Assembly: GCA_029289325.1 (NCBI GenBank)
Contig: JARFTV010000003.1
Location: forward strand, 17,168-79,669
Length of the DNA stretch: 62,502 bases
Direction: 5' to 3'
Source: Alphaproteobacteria bacterium
GTDB lineage: Bacteria > Pseudomonadota > Alphaproteobacteria > Rhodobacterales > Rhodobacteraceae
The notes below the pieces were generated by a model, which did no database searches, had not been told where the DNA came from, and saw only the letters and a list, made by a program, of their open reading frames with translations. Made by a program: the position numbers and the translations under genes. Below, piece after piece: positions 18,728-27,078 of the stretch (position 1 is its first letter; each line of letters starts with the position of its first letter).

Positions 18728-19097
18728 AATTGCCCAGCTGCCCGGACGTTTCGACCGTGCCCGCTTCCTGCGTCTGATCGAACTCGTCGGACCAGAGGTT
18801 TCGCCGACCCTGCTGGCGCAGCTTGTGGCAGACCTTGACCGCTGTGACCGTCACCTGACCGAAGCCAGCCGCGCGCGCGACTGGGTCCGCCTGCGCGAGA
18901 CCAGCCATGATCTGGTCGCCCTCGGCGGGTCTTGCGGGGCGCTTGCGCTTCACGACCTTGCACAAGAGCTGAACAGCGCCGCGCATGACCAGGATCAGGC
19001 CGCCCTTGCCGGGTTGACGGCGGGCATTGCCGCCGAACTGACGGCCCTGCGCGATCTTGTCCGCGCCACGCCCGCGACAGGAGCCGTGCCATGGTGA
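18720..19097 (+). CDS. Histidine phosphotransfer (Hpt) protein, LuxU-like position
   Basis: The product has 125 residues, almost all of it one Hpt four-helix domain. The phospho-accepting histidine is His63 in ETSHDLVALGGSCGALAL, followed by a helix AQELNSAAHDQDQAAL. Start could be the ATG at 18720 or a GTG at 18693; neither has a clear ribosome site. The 3' end overlaps the response-regulator gene by 7 bases. No sensor kinase is in the window, so the phosphate must come from a hybrid kinase elsewhere. LuxU is the best-known analogue in this gene arrangement. Confidence 0.75.
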   Translation: MQRIAQLPGRFDRARFLRLIELVGPEVSPTLLAQLVADLDRCDRHLTEASRARDWVRLRETSHDLVALGGSCGALALHDLAQELNSAAHDQDQAALAGLTAGIAAELTALRDLVRATPATGAVPW

Positions 19098-20506
19098 AAG
19101 CGCCGCAGCCCCGCGCGACCATTCTTCTGGTCGAGGATACGATCTCGCTGCAGATCGTCTACCGCTCGATCCTGACCTCGGCCGGGCACACCGTCGCCGT
19201 CGCCGGGACGGCGGCCGAGGCGCTGGCCCAGTTCCGGGCGATGCGACCGGCGGTGGTGCTGCTGGATCTGGTCCTGCCCGACCGCGACGGGCTGGAGCTG
19301 ATGCAGGAGCTTCTGGCCCTCGGCCCCGAGACCGGAGTGGTTGCGATCACGGCCAACGGCTCGGTCAACCGGGCGGTGCAGGCGATGCGGGCCGGGGCGC
19401 ATGACTTCCTGGTCAAGCCGGTGGACGAGAACCGCCTGCTGGACGCCGTCCGGAATGTCCTTGCCGCGCGCCGGTTGCGCGCGCCGGGCTTGCCGATTGC
19501 CCCCCCGGACAACAGCTCGGCGACGGACATGTCCGGCTTCATCGGCTCGTCCGCGTCGATGCGGCGGATTCACGCGACCATCGCCTCGGTCGCGCGGTCG
19601 ATGGCGACGGTGTTCATCACCGGGGAAAGCGGGACGGGGAAAGAGCTGTGCGCGCTGGCCGTCCACGCCAATTCCGCGCGGGCCGAGGGGCCGTTCATCG
19701 CGCTGAACTGTGGCGCGATTCCGCAGGATCTGCTGGAATCCGAAGTCTTCGGGCACATGAAGGGCAGCTTCACCGGCGCGATTTCCGACAAGCCCGGCGC
19801 GGCGGCGGCGGCGGATGGCGGGACGCTGTTTCTGGACGAGATCTGCGAGATGGCCCCGGCCCTGCAGACGAAACTGTTGCGGTTCCTGCAGACCTCGACC
19901 GTGCAGCCGGTGGGGGCGACGCGACCGCGCAAGGTGAATGTCCGCATCGTCTGCGCCACCAACCGCGATCCCCTCGATGCCGTCCGCCGCGGCCAGTTCC
20001 GTGAGGATCTGTACTATCGGCTTTACGTCGTGCCGATCCACATGCCCCCCCTGCGGGAGCGGGGCGAGGATGTGATCGAGATCGCCGAAGCCGCCCTGGC
20101 CCGCTTTGCCGAGGAAGAGGGGCGGTCCTTCGACGGCCTGTCGGGCGAGGTCCGCGCGCTGCTGCGGCGGCTGCCCTGGCCGGGGAACGTGCGCCAGTTG
20201 CTGAACGTGATCCGCAATGTCGTGGTGCTGAACCCCGGCGGGCTGGTCACGCCCGAGATGCTTCCCCCCGGCCTGACGATGGCAGCCCCCCCCGCCCCGT
20301 CAGCCGCCTTCGGTCCGCCACCCGCCACCGCCGCACCTCTGCTTGACGGGCTGGTCGGCCTGACCCTTGCCGAGGCAGAGCGCAAGCTGATCGAAGCGAC
20401 GCTGGAGCGTCACGGCGGGTCCGTCCCCAAGGCGGCGCGGGTGCTGGATGTGTCGCCCTCGACGCTGTACCGGAAGATCGAGGCCTGGAAAGCGCGGGCG
20501 GGCTGA
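19091..20506 (+). CDS. LuxO-like sigma-54-type response regulator
   Basis: The product has 471 residues. The receiver domain (about 10-125) has acidic residues LVED, Asp59 in LLDLVLPD and Lys in VKPVD. The AAA+ domain has Walker A GESGTGKE near residue 178, the NCGAIPQDLLESEVFGH segment, Walker B GGTLFLDEICEM, and the R-finger region FREDLYYRL. A Fis-type helix-turn-helix closes it (VPKAARVLDVSPSTLYRKIEAWK). The sigma-54 contact loop reads GSFTGA (225-230) in place of GAFTGA. From memory, the AAA+ core matches Vibrio LuxO closely, including the Cys in LDEICEM. Confidence 0.88.
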   Translation: MVKAPQPRATILLVEDTISLQIVYRSILTSAGHTVAVAGTAAEALAQFRAMRPAVVLLDLVLPDRDGLELMQELLALGPETGVVAITANGSVNRAVQAMRAGAHDFLVKPVDENRLLDAVRNVLAARRLRAPGLPIAPPDNSSATDMSGFIGSSASMRRIHATIASVARSMATVFITGESGTGKELCALAVHANSARAEGPFIALNCGAIPQDLLESEVFGHMKGSFTGAISDKPGAAAAADGGTLFLDEICEMAPALQTKLLRFLQTSTVQPVGATRPRKVNVRIVCATNRDPLDAVRRGQFREDLYYRLYVVPIHMPPLRERGEDVIEIAEAALARFAEEEGRSFDGLSGEVRALLRRLPWPGNVRQLLNVIRNVVVLNPGGLVTPEMLPPGLTMAAPPAPSAAFGPPPATAAPLLDGLVGLTLAEAERKLIEATLERHGGSVPKAARVLDVSPSTLYRKIEAWKARAG

Positions 20507-20536
20507 AGCCGGGCTTCCGGTCCCGCTGCGCCCACG

Positions 20537-21295
20537 TCAGGTGAACTGCTCGCCGATCAGCCGTTCCTCCAGCCCGTGGCCGGGATCGAACAGCAGGCGA
20601 TGGGTGATCGACGGCTCTGACCGGATCTCCACGCTGACCACATCGCGCACCGATGACCGGCTGTCCGCATCCGCCATCACCGGCCGCTTCTCGCCCTCCC
20701 GCACCTCGAACCGGACCACGGCCGTCGAGGGCAAGAGCGCGCCGCGCCAGCGCCGGGGCCGGAAGGCCGACATCGCCGTCAGCGCCAGCACGTCCGAGCC
20801 GATCGGCAGGATCGGCCCGTGGGCAGAGTAGTTGTAGGCGGTCGACCCCGCCGGCGTCGCCACCAGCGCCCCGTCGCAGACCAGCTCTTCCATCCGCACC
20901 CGCCCGTCGACCAGCACCCGCAGCTTCGCCGCCTGCGGCCCCTGCCGCAACAGCGAGACCTCGTTGATCGCCAGCGCCTCGGTCACCCGGCCCTTCACGC
21001 TTTCGGCCCGCATCGCCAGCGGGTGGATCGCCGTCTCCTCGGCCGCGCGCAGCCGGTCGGGCAGGTTGCCCTCGGAATAGGCGTTCATCAGAAAGCCGAT
21101 CGTGCCGCAGTTCATGCCGTAGACCGGCAGCCTTTTGCCATGCGCGCCATGCAGGGTCTGCAGCATGAAACCGTCACCGCCCAGCGCGACGATCACCTCG
21201 GCCGCGCGCGGCTCGGCCTGGCCATAAAGCTGGACCAGCGCCGCCTGTGCGGCGACCGCCGCCGGGGCCTTGCTGGCCATGAACCTGATCCGCAC
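20537..21295 (-). CDS. nadK: NAD kinase
   Basis: The product has 252 residues. It phosphorylates NAD to NADP. The NAD kinase motif [11 protein letters not shown] and the second signature [25 protein letters not shown] are both present. The start is a GTG at 21295 with GGAGG 7 bases upstream. It converges with the preceding sigma-54-type regulator gene and is divergent from glyA. Confidence 0.93.
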   Translation of the reverse strand: MRIRFMASKAPAAVAAQAALVQLYGQAEPRAAEVIVALGGDGFMLQTLHGAHGKRLPVYGMNCGTIGFLMNAYSEGNLPDRLRAAEETAIHPLAMRAESVKGRVTEALAINEVSLLRQGPQAAKLRVLVDGRVRMEELVCDGALVATPAGSTAYNYSAHGPILPIGSDVLALTAMSAFRPRRWRGALLPSTAVVRFEVREGEKRPVMADADSRSSVRDVVSVEIRSEPSITHRLLFDPGHGLEERLIGEQFT

Positions 21296-21475
21296 CTGCT
21301 GCCCTCCTGCAAGCCGCCCCGACAGTCTTGGCCGCCCGGTGCCGGGAACTCAACCCCGCGCCGACCGGGGCCGGGTAACAAAATTTCGCACCCGTCGCGC
21401 GGCATGTCGGATTCTTGCCTTTTCCGCTCCGGCCACCTGCTCTAAATAGCCCGCGACACCCTTATCCCAGAGGAC

Positions 21476-22777
21476 ATGACGATGAACGCACCGCACCGCG
21501 ACACCGGCTTCTTCACCGAACCCCTGTCCTCGCGCGACCCCGAGCTTTTCGGCGCCGTCACGCAAGAGCTTGGCCGCCAGCGCCACGAGATCGAGCTGAT
21601 CGCCTCCGAAAACATCGTTTCCCGCGCCGTGATGGAAGCGCAGGGTTCGGTGATGACCAACAAATACGCCGAAGGCTATCCGGGCAAGCGCTATTACGGC
21701 GGCTGCCAGTTCGTCGACGTGGCGGAAAACCTTGCGATCGACCGGGCCTGCAAGCTGTTTGGCTGCTCCTTCGCCAACGTTCAGCCGAACTCGGGCAGCC
21801 AGGCGAACCAGGGCGTGTTCCAGGCGCTGCTGAAGCCCGGCGACACCATCCTCGGCATGTCGCTGGATGCCGGTGGCCACCTGACCCACGGCGCGGCGCC
21901 GAACCAGTCCGGCAAGTGGTTCAACGCCATCCAGTATGGCGTGCGCAAGCAGGACCTGACGCTGAACTACGACCAGCTTCAGGAACTGGCGACCGAGCAC
22001 AAGCCCAAGCTGATCATCGCTGGCGGCTCGGCGATTCCCCGGATCATCGACTTCAAGCGGATGCGCGAGATTGCCGATTCGGTCGGCGCTTACCTCCTTG
22101 TCGACATGGCCCATTTCGCGGGCCTCGTCGCGGCGGGTCTGTACCCTTCGCCCTTCCCCCATGCCCATGTCGCCACGACGACGACCCACAAGACCCTGCG
22201 CGGTCCGCGCGGCGGCATGATCCTGACCAATGACGAGGATATCGCCAAGAAGGTCAATTCGGCGATCTTCCCCGGCATCCAGGGCGGCCCGCTGATGCAT
22301 GTCATCGCGGCGAAAGCCGTGGCCTTCGGTGAGGCGCTGCGGCCCGAGTTCAAGTCCTACCAGGCCCAGGTCGTGAAGAACGCCCAGGCGCTTGCGGACG
22401 AGCTGATGAAGGGTGGGCTCGACATCGTCACCGGCGGGACGGACACCCACCTGATGCTGGTCGACCTGCGGCCGAAGGGCGTGAAGGGCAATGCGACCGA
22501 AAAGGCCCTTGGCCGCGCCCATATCACCTGCAACAAGAACGGCATCCCCTTCGACACCGAGAAGCCGACGATCACTTCGGGCGTCCGCCTCGGCACCCCG
22601 GCGGGCACCACCCGCGGCTTCGGTGAGCCGGAGTTCCGCCAGATCGCCCGCTGGATCATCGAGGTCGTCGACGGCCTTGCCGCCAACGGCGAAGAGGGCA
22701 ACGCCGCCGTCGAGGCCAAGGTCAAGGCCGAGGTCGAGGCGCTTTGCCAGCAGTTCCCGATCTACCCGGAGCTTTGA
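21476..22777 (+). CDS. glyA: Serine hydroxymethyltransferase
   Basis: The product has 433 residues. This PLP enzyme interconverts serine and glycine with tetrahydrofolate. The PLP lysine is in [16 protein letters not shown]; other conserved segments are [28 protein letters not shown] and [23 protein letters not shown] lies just before the start; the second ATG at 21482 is better spaced and may be the true start. A strong terminator follows. Functionally it is linked to the gcvTHP operon in this window. Confidence 0.97.
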   Translation: MTMNAPHRDTGFFTEPLSSRDPELFGAVTQELGRQRHEIELIASENIVSRAVMEAQGSVMTNKYAEGYPGKRYYGGCQFVDVAENLAIDRACKLFGCSFANVQPNSGSQANQGVFQALLKPGDTILGMSLDAGGHLTHGAAPNQSGKWFNAIQYGVRKQDLTLNYDQLQELATEHKPKLIIAGGSAIPRIIDFKRMREIADSVGAYLLVDMAHFAGLVAAGLYPSPFPHAHVATTTTHKTLRGPRGGMILTNDEDIAKKVNSAIFPGIQGGPLMHVIAAKAVAFGEALRPEFKSYQAQVVKNAQALADELMKGGLDIVTGGTDTHLMLVDLRPKGVKGNATEKALGRAHITCNKNGIPFDTEKPTITSGVRLGTPAGTTRGFGEPEFRQIARWIIEVVDGLAANGEEGNAAVEAKVKAEVEALCQQFPIYPEL

Positions 22778-22811
22778 TGCCTCGGGGCCGCGCGCCCCAT
22801 GCCAGACCGCC

Positions 22812-22838
22812 AGCCGCCCCTGCACACCGGGGGCGGCT
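22812..22838 (+). terminator. glyA terminator
   Basis: Perfect 9-bp stem AGCCGCCCC/GGGGCGGCT with a 9-nt loop, followed by GTTTCATTT, 35 bases past the glyA stop. Confidence 0.75.
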
Positions 22839-23017
22839 GTTTCATTTCGTGCCGTCCGCGGGTGCGGCTCTCGACCTTTGGTCGCTTTCCGTCGGGCGTC
22901 ATTCCCGGCGCGGGTGGGGTAGCTCTGACACTCATGCCCCGGCCGGCCGATGGCCATTCCTTGACAGTTCGTAAACGGCCACGTCCAAGCCATTGATTTT
23001 CTGTACGTGGGAAAAGC

Positions 23018-23030
23018 GTCCAGCGTGGAC
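23018..23030. repeat. GTCCA-N3-TGGAC inverted repeat, copy 1
   Basis: GTCCAGCGTGGAC lies 6 bases before the convergent 3' end of the following small membrane-protein gene. Two further copies of GTCCA-N3-TGGAC occur at 49900-49912 and 61038-61050. Confidence 0.5.
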
Positions 23031-23035
23031 AAGGG

Positions 23036-23407
23036 CTAGAGATCGCCGCGCCAGACCAGGATCCCGAACAGGACCAGCAGCAGCGTCAGCACCCCGAACC
23101 CGACCGAGGCGATCATCCCCGCCACCAGATCCCGCCGCCGCCGGGCCCGGTCCACTGCCATGAGATGCCGCAGGCAGATGTCATAGGCCTTGCTGACCTC
23201 GCCCATGTCGATCCGGCCGAGAAGTTTCGGATGCTGCGCCCATTCCGCCGCCGTGGCCAACAGCTGCCCGCTCTCGCGCACCTTCCGCGGCAGGCGCCGC
23301 CCGGCCCGTTTCAGCCGGGTGGGAAGGTCACGGCCGCCGAGGCCCAGCCGTTCCTCCAGAAGCCGAGCCACCCGGTCCGCCATCTGCTGGATCGCCGCCG
23401 CCGTCAT
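23036..23407 (-). CDS. Small protein with a C-terminal membrane anchor
   Basis: The product has 123 residues. The first 95 are helical and basic (LPTRLKRAGRRLPRKVRESGQLLATAAEWAQ). A single TM segment ends the protein (GMIASVGFGVLTLLLVLFGILVW). I do not recognise a domain. Tail-anchored proteins of this layout are common in the Rhodobacterales and generally unnamed. It converges with glyA, and its upstream end faces the alpha/beta hydrolase gene. Confidence 0.7.
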   Translation of the reverse strand: MTAAAIQQMADRVARLLEERLGLGGRDLPTRLKRAGRRLPRKVRESGQLLATAAEWAQHPKLLGRIDMGEVSKAYDICLRHLMAVDRARRRRDLVAGMIASVGFGVLTLLLVLFGILVWRGDL

Positions 23408-23503
23408 CCCGCGCCTCCCTGGATGTCGCGGGAATAGCTAGGCCGAAGCGCGGCCCGCTTCAACTGCTCTGGCCATCATCCGGGAGCGGCGGTAGACAGG
23501 GCC

Positions 23504-24271
23504 ATGCTCGCGATGATCCGCCATCCCGCCGCAACCCCGGCCGCCCCGACCCTGGTGATCGCCCACGGACTTTATGGCTCGGGCCGGAACTGGGGCGTGA
23601 TCGCCCGGCGTCTGGCCGACCGGCGCGAGGTGGTGGCCGTCGACATGCGCAACCACGGCGACAGCCCGCGCGCGCAAAGCCATACCTATCCCGAAATGGC
23701 CGCCGACCTGGCCGAGGTGATCGAAAGCCTCGGCGCCCCGGTCGATCTGCTGGGCCATTCCATGGGCGGGAAGGCGGCGATGCAACTGGCGCTGACCCGG
23801 CCCGAACTGATCCGGCGGCTGGTCGTGGCCGATATCGCGCCGGTCGCCTATGACCATGACCAGACCCGCCATGTCGATGCGATGAAGGCGCTGGACCTGT
23901 CGGCGATCTCGACCAGGGCCGAGGCGGATACGGCGCTGGCCGCAGGTGTGCCCGACCCGGCGCTGCGGGCCTTCTTCCTGCAATCGCTCGACTTCCGTAG
24001 CCAGCCGCCGCGCTGGAAGCTGAATCTGGACGTTCTCAAGGACCAGATGCCGCATATCGTCGGCTGGCCCGGCACGAACAGGCGGTTCGAAGGGCCGGCC
24101 CTGTTCCTGACCGGCGCGGAAAGCCACTACGTCCGCCCCGAACATCGCGAGACGATCCGCGCGCTGTTCCCCAGATCGCGCTTCGCGAAGATCCCCGGCG
24201 CGGGCCACTGGCTGCATGCCGAAGCCCCGCGCGCCTTCGAGGAAACCGTCCGGGTCTACCTGGAGGCCTGA
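23504..24271 (+). CDS. Alpha/beta-fold hydrolase (YbfF-type esterase)
   Basis: The product has 255 residues. The oxyanion segment is IAHGLYGSGRNWGVIARRL, the nucleophile elbow LLGHSMGGKAAMQL (Ser in GHSMGG), and the catalytic His is in GAGHWLHAEAP. The VVAVDMRNHGDSP segment is typical of the YbfF-like acyl esterase group, which also contains thioesterases. The substrate is undetermined. The frame has ATGs at 23504 and 23513; either would leave the fold intact. Confidence 0.88.
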   Translation: MLAMIRHPAATPAAPTLVIAHGLYGSGRNWGVIARRLADRREVVAVDMRNHGDSPRAQSHTYPEMAADLAEVIESLGAPVDLLGHSMGGKAAMQLALTRPELIRRLVVADIAPVAYDHDQTRHVDAMKALDLSAISTRAEADTALAAGVPDPALRAFFLQSLDFRSQPPRWKLNLDVLKDQMPHIVGWPGTNRRFEGPALFLTGAESHYVRPEHRETIRALFPRSRFAKIPGAGHWLHAEAPRAFEETVRVYLEA

Positions 24272-24273
24272 GG

Positions 24274-24447
24274 TCAGCCCAGCTCACGCGACAGAAGCCA
24301 GGCCACCGGAACCGCCAGCCCCACGCCCATCGCCGCCGCGATCAGGATCGGCGACAGGCCCACCATGCCCAGCGTCAGCACCACGATCACGCCGGTCCCG
24401 GCCATTGCCGTGGCAGCCAGCGAGTAAAGCAGCAGGAAAAGTCGCAT
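24274..24447 (-). CDS. 57-residue inner-membrane protein
   Basis: Reading the minus strand gives MRLFLLLYSLAATAMAGTGV followed by a second hydrophobic segment ending VAWLLSRELG. It forms two TM helices with a short loop. AAGGTG precedes the start. A similar short membrane protein is widespread in Rhodobacterales, where it is sometimes mislabelled CTP synthetase; there is no enzyme domain here. Its stop lies only 2 bases past the hydrolase stop, in convergent orientation. The Crp-type regulator gene lies upstream on the same strand. Too short for many gene finders. Confidence 0.72.
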   Translation of the reverse strand: MRLFLLLYSLAATAMAGTGVIVVLTLGMVGLSPILIAAAMGVGLAVPVAWLLSRELG

Positions 24448-24533
24448 GGGTCACCTTCTTGCGGATACTTGAACGTATAAAGCCTAGCACAGCTGCGGAA
24501 ATCCTGCCTTGATCCGGATCATGCCGGTCAGGG

Positions 24534-25211
24534 TCACAGATCGGCCGTCAGCACCCGGGGCTCTACCAGTTCGATCCGTTTGCGGGCGCTGCGGATCGCG
24601 CCCTTCCTTGCCAGCGCCCCGATCGCCCGACTGACCATCTCGCGGTTGGAGCCGATCATGGCGGCGATCTCGGCATGGGTCGGGGCGTCCTCGATCTGGC
24701 CACCGGCCTGAAGCTGGCCGCGTTCCATCGCCAGTCCGACGAGGTAGGAGGCGACGCGCTCCTCGACGGTGAAGGTGGTCAGCTCAAGGTTCCGGGCGGT
24801 CAAGGTGCGGATCCGGGCCACGAGGTCGCGCGTGATGCGCCAGCGCAGTTCGGGGATGCGATCGAAGAAGGCACGGAAGGTGGCGGCGGGAATCACCAGC
24901 ACCCGAACCTCACTGCGGGCGACCACGGCCAGCGACCGGTCCCCGTCGTCAAGCGCGGCCAGTTCGCCGAAATAGGCACCCGTGGCGAAGCGGGTGAAGA
25001 TGATCTCGCGCCCGTCCGGCGTCCAGTAGAGGGCCAGCAGCGTGCCGGAGAGCAGGAAATGCACATCCCGCCCCTTGTCCTCCTGGTTGAAAAGGATCTC
25101 CCAGGGGGCAATGTCGCGCGTGGTGACGCTGACCGGGATGCCGTCGAAATCCTCGGGCGCAAGGCCGGAGAACAGGGGCAGATCATGGGAGAGCAGCAAC
25201 TCGGCGGTCAT
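24534..25211 (-). CDS. Crp/Fnr-family transcriptional regulator
   Basis: The product has 225 residues. The N-terminal cyclic-nucleotide-type beta-roll runs to about residue 125 (GRDVHFLLSGTLLALYWTPDGREIIFTRFATGAYFGELAALDDGDRSLAVVA), with a dimer helix near 130. The C-terminal winged helix is THAEIAAMIGSNREMVSRAIGALARKGAI. FGELAALDDGDRS resembles the cAMP phosphate-binding cassette, so a Crp-type ligand is more likely than an Fe-S cluster: the N-terminal cysteines of Fnr are absent. Start set at the ATG at 25211; the longer open frame adds low-complexity residues only. Confidence 0.88.
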   Translation of the reverse strand: MTAELLLSHDLPLFSGLAPEDFDGIPVSVTTRDIAPWEILFNQEDKGRDVHFLLSGTLLALYWTPDGREIIFTRFATGAYFGELAALDDGDRSLAVVARSEVRVLVIPAATFRAFFDRIPELRWRITRDLVARIRTLTARNLELTTFTVEERVASYLVGLAMERGQLQAGGQIEDAPTHAEIAAMIGSNREMVSRAIGALARKGAIRSARKRIELVEPRVLTADL

Positions 25212-25935
25212 GCTGCGGCCATCCGCCACGGGGCCTGTCGTCCGGGCCGAGCCGCCAGCAGCCCATCGCCTGATTCGCTGGCGAATGCGCTTTGGTTCTC
25301 GCGCGCGAGAAGGCCCGCAGTAGCCTGCCCGCATCCGCGTTCCGCGGTCTCCGAACTTTCCATATCCCCCTGCCCGCCAGACCCGATGTCACGGCAACCT
25401 GGTGCCCGAGCGTTCTAGACGGGCGATCCGGCGGCTGTCAAAGGGATTGGGCTGCGTCCGACTGGCGCGGATGCGGCGGGCGGCGGGTGTAGCGGGGGCG
25501 CTTGCGGTGGCCCGGAGCTTCATCGGTGCTGGCTGTGGCCTTGGGGCAAAGAAAAAGCGGCGGCCCGAAGGCCGCCGCTGGTTGGTCTCAAACTTGATGG
25601 TCACCCTCGGGGAAAGGTGGACTAGAACTTGATCTCAACCACCGGGTCGGCACCCTACACAACACACGCCAGATGCCGTCTTAAAAGGCCCCGCCAGTCG
25701 CCTTGGTAGGGGCAGTGGTCTTCTCCGCCACGGGCTTGGCGCCCTTCCGGGCCCCCTGCCTGCTGCGAATTCCCAACCACGTCTTCCCCTCTTCGGTCAC
25801 GGCGGTCGCGCTTAGCGCGTGCCTTTCTTCTATCCCCGGTCCGGGGTGCAAATCGGTGCGTTTTGACACAGAAGCCGACGGACCTGCGGATTTAAACCTT
25901 GGGAAAGGCCCACCGGCCACGCTCTGAGGACCTCG
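25212..25935. other. Apparent gene-free stretch with an unassigned transcript end
   Basis: No convincing gene in 720 bases. The minus strand carries a strong terminator (25551-25578). Just upstream of it on that strand (25654-25622) ten codons read GADPVVEIKF then stop, which resembles the C-terminal strand of an outer-membrane protein, but a stop codon lies right before them. This could be the remnant of a deleted porin-type gene. A 39-residue GTG-started Lys/Ala/Thr-rich frame ending at 25681 is possible but unsupported. The promoter of the tail-collar gene should also be here. Confidence 0.5.
25551..25578 (-). terminator. Strong Rho-independent terminator without an upstream gene
   Basis: On the minus strand: GCGGCGGCC, tetraloop TTCG, GGCCGCCGC, then TTTTTC. 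The 9-bp perfect stem with TTCG loop and T-run is textbook, yet no gene on that strand ends in front of it. Confidence 0.85.
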
Positions 25936-26358
25936 ATGGAAACCCTTCTTGGCACGATCATCCTGTTCGGCGGCAATTTCGAGCCGCGGGGTTGGGCGTC
26001 CTGCAACGGGCAGCTTCTGTCGATTCAGCAGAATGCGGCGCTTTATTCGCTGCTGGGCACGTTCTATGGCGGCGACGGCGTGACCACCTTCGCCCTGCCC
26101 GATCTGCGCGGCCGGGTTCCGATCCATATGGGCCAGGGCCCCGGCCTGACGCAGCGCAGTCTTGGCGAGAGGCTGGGGTCCGAGTCGGTCACGCTGCAAT
26201 CCGGCCAGACCCCGGCGCAGAACGCTGACGCGTTGATCGCGGCGAATCTGCCGTCAGGCCCGCCCGCCGATGGCAATTTGCCGCATGACAACATGCAGCC
26301 AAGTCTTTGCCTGAACTACATAATAGCGCTGGAAGGGATTTACCCGTCGCGCACTTGA
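25936..26358 (+). CDS. Orphan tail-collar domain protein (microcystin-dependent protein type)
   Basis: The product has 140 residues. The Tail Collar pattern is complete: GTIILFGGNFEPRGWASCNGQLLSIQQNAALYSLLGTFYGGDGVTTFALPDLRGRVPIHMGQGPG. The C-terminus ends MQPSLCLNYIIALEGIYPSRT, the usual beta-strand close of these proteins. Relatives are phage tail-fibre parts, or stand-alone chromosomal proteins that often occur in clusters. No phage genes are nearby and there is only one copy. GAGGA lies upstream of the ATG. A 13-bp hairpin terminator follows, so it is a monocistronic unit. Confidence 0.88.
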   Translation: METLLGTIILFGGNFEPRGWASCNGQLLSIQQNAALYSLLGTFYGGDGVTTFALPDLRGRVPIHMGQGPGLTQRSLGERLGSESVTLQSGQTPAQNADALIAANLPSGPPADGNLPHDNMQPSLCLNYIIALEGIYPSRT

Positions 26359-26414
26359 ATCCGCAATGTCCCTGTTGCGGTGACTGGCCGGGGTCGACCC
26401 CCTCGCCCCGGCCC

Positions 26415-26447
26415 GGACCTGCAGGCCTCCCCGTGGCCTGCAGGTCC
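26415..26447 (+). terminator. Terminator of the tail-collar gene
   Basis: A 13-bp perfect stem GGACCTGCAGGCC/GGCCTGCAGGTCC with a 7-nt loop, followed by TTCTCTTG. Confidence 0.75.
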
Positions 26448-26566
26448 TTCTCTTGTCAGAAACCGGACTCTGCCTGGGGTCTTCGGCCAACAGCAATGCC
26501 GCCGCTTTCGCCTTGGGGAAAGTCACCCATGACTACTGCCCCCGGAACCGAGAGACCACGAAGAGC

Positions 26567-26599
26567 TTGATCTTTGACGGTTCGATTGTCTTAATCGAA
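26567..26599 (+). promoter_or_regulatory. Candidate promoter and TTCGATT inverted repeat of the glycosylation operon
   Basis: TTGATC (26567-26572), 17 bases, CTTAAT (26590-26595) form a plausible sigma-70-type promoter. It overlaps a perfect inverted repeat TTCGATT-N5-AATCGAA (26581-26599). A repressor bound there would cover the -10 region. The first gene starts 20 bases later. Confidence 0.45.
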
Positions 26600-26619
26600 A
26601 AGAGGCTGGAGATGCAGCC

Positions 26620-26937
26620 ATGCAGCGCTTGATGGATCTGCTGAATGTGACAACCACCGCCGAGCTTTGGTGGGTTGCCTTCGGCATGGCGGCGCAGATG
26701 ATGTTCATGGCGCGCTTCGTCCTTCAGTGGATCGCCTCGGAACGGGCGCGCGACTCTGTCGTTCCTGTCGCTTTCTGGTACCTTTCGCTTCTTGGTGGGG
26801 TCATGCTGCTGGCCTATGCGCTGCATCGGCGGGACCCCGTTTTCATCCTTGGGCAGGCCCTGGGGATCATGATCTATGCTCGCAATCTATGGCTTATCCA
26901 TCAGGCCCGCCGTGCCCGAGAGCAGGCGGCCCGCTGA
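26620..26937 (+). CDS. LAB_N domain membrane protein (lipid A biosynthesis N-terminal domain)
   Basis: The product has 105 residues with three hydrophobic helices. It matches the stand-alone LAB_N module: WWVAFGMAAQMMFMARFVLQWIASERARDSVVPVAFWYLSLLGGVMLLAYALHRRDPVFILGQALGIMIYARNL. In LpxB fusions and next to DPM-type glycosyltransferases this module is thought to be a membrane partner, possibly in lipid-linked sugar handling. It is the first gene of a three-gene operon with the GT2 and GT39 genes. Confidence 0.88.
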   Translation: MQRLMDLLNVTTTAELWWVAFGMAAQMMFMARFVLQWIASERARDSVVPVAFWYLSLLGGVMLLAYALHRRDPVFILGQALGIMIYARNLWLIHQARRAREQAAR

Positions 26938-27078
26938 ACCTTTGTCCATGCTGCCCGACCGCCGGTGGCGGTCTTGTCGTCCTGTCCCTTCGGGACCGTT
27001 CCATTCTGTAACTCGTCGCGCTGTACGCTGTCCTGCGCAATCCCAACGGGCCTCGCCCGGATTTGCCGGAGATACCCC

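Noticed and set aside
25389-25604. A 71-residue minus-strand frame starting MTIKFETNQ
   Set aside because: It reads straight through the terminator stem (QRRPSGRRFFFA), which shows that it is not translated as such.
25681-26199. A 172-residue minus-strand frame
   Set aside because: Mostly antisense to the tail-collar gene. The last 39 residues could be a small gene from a GTG, but nothing supports it.
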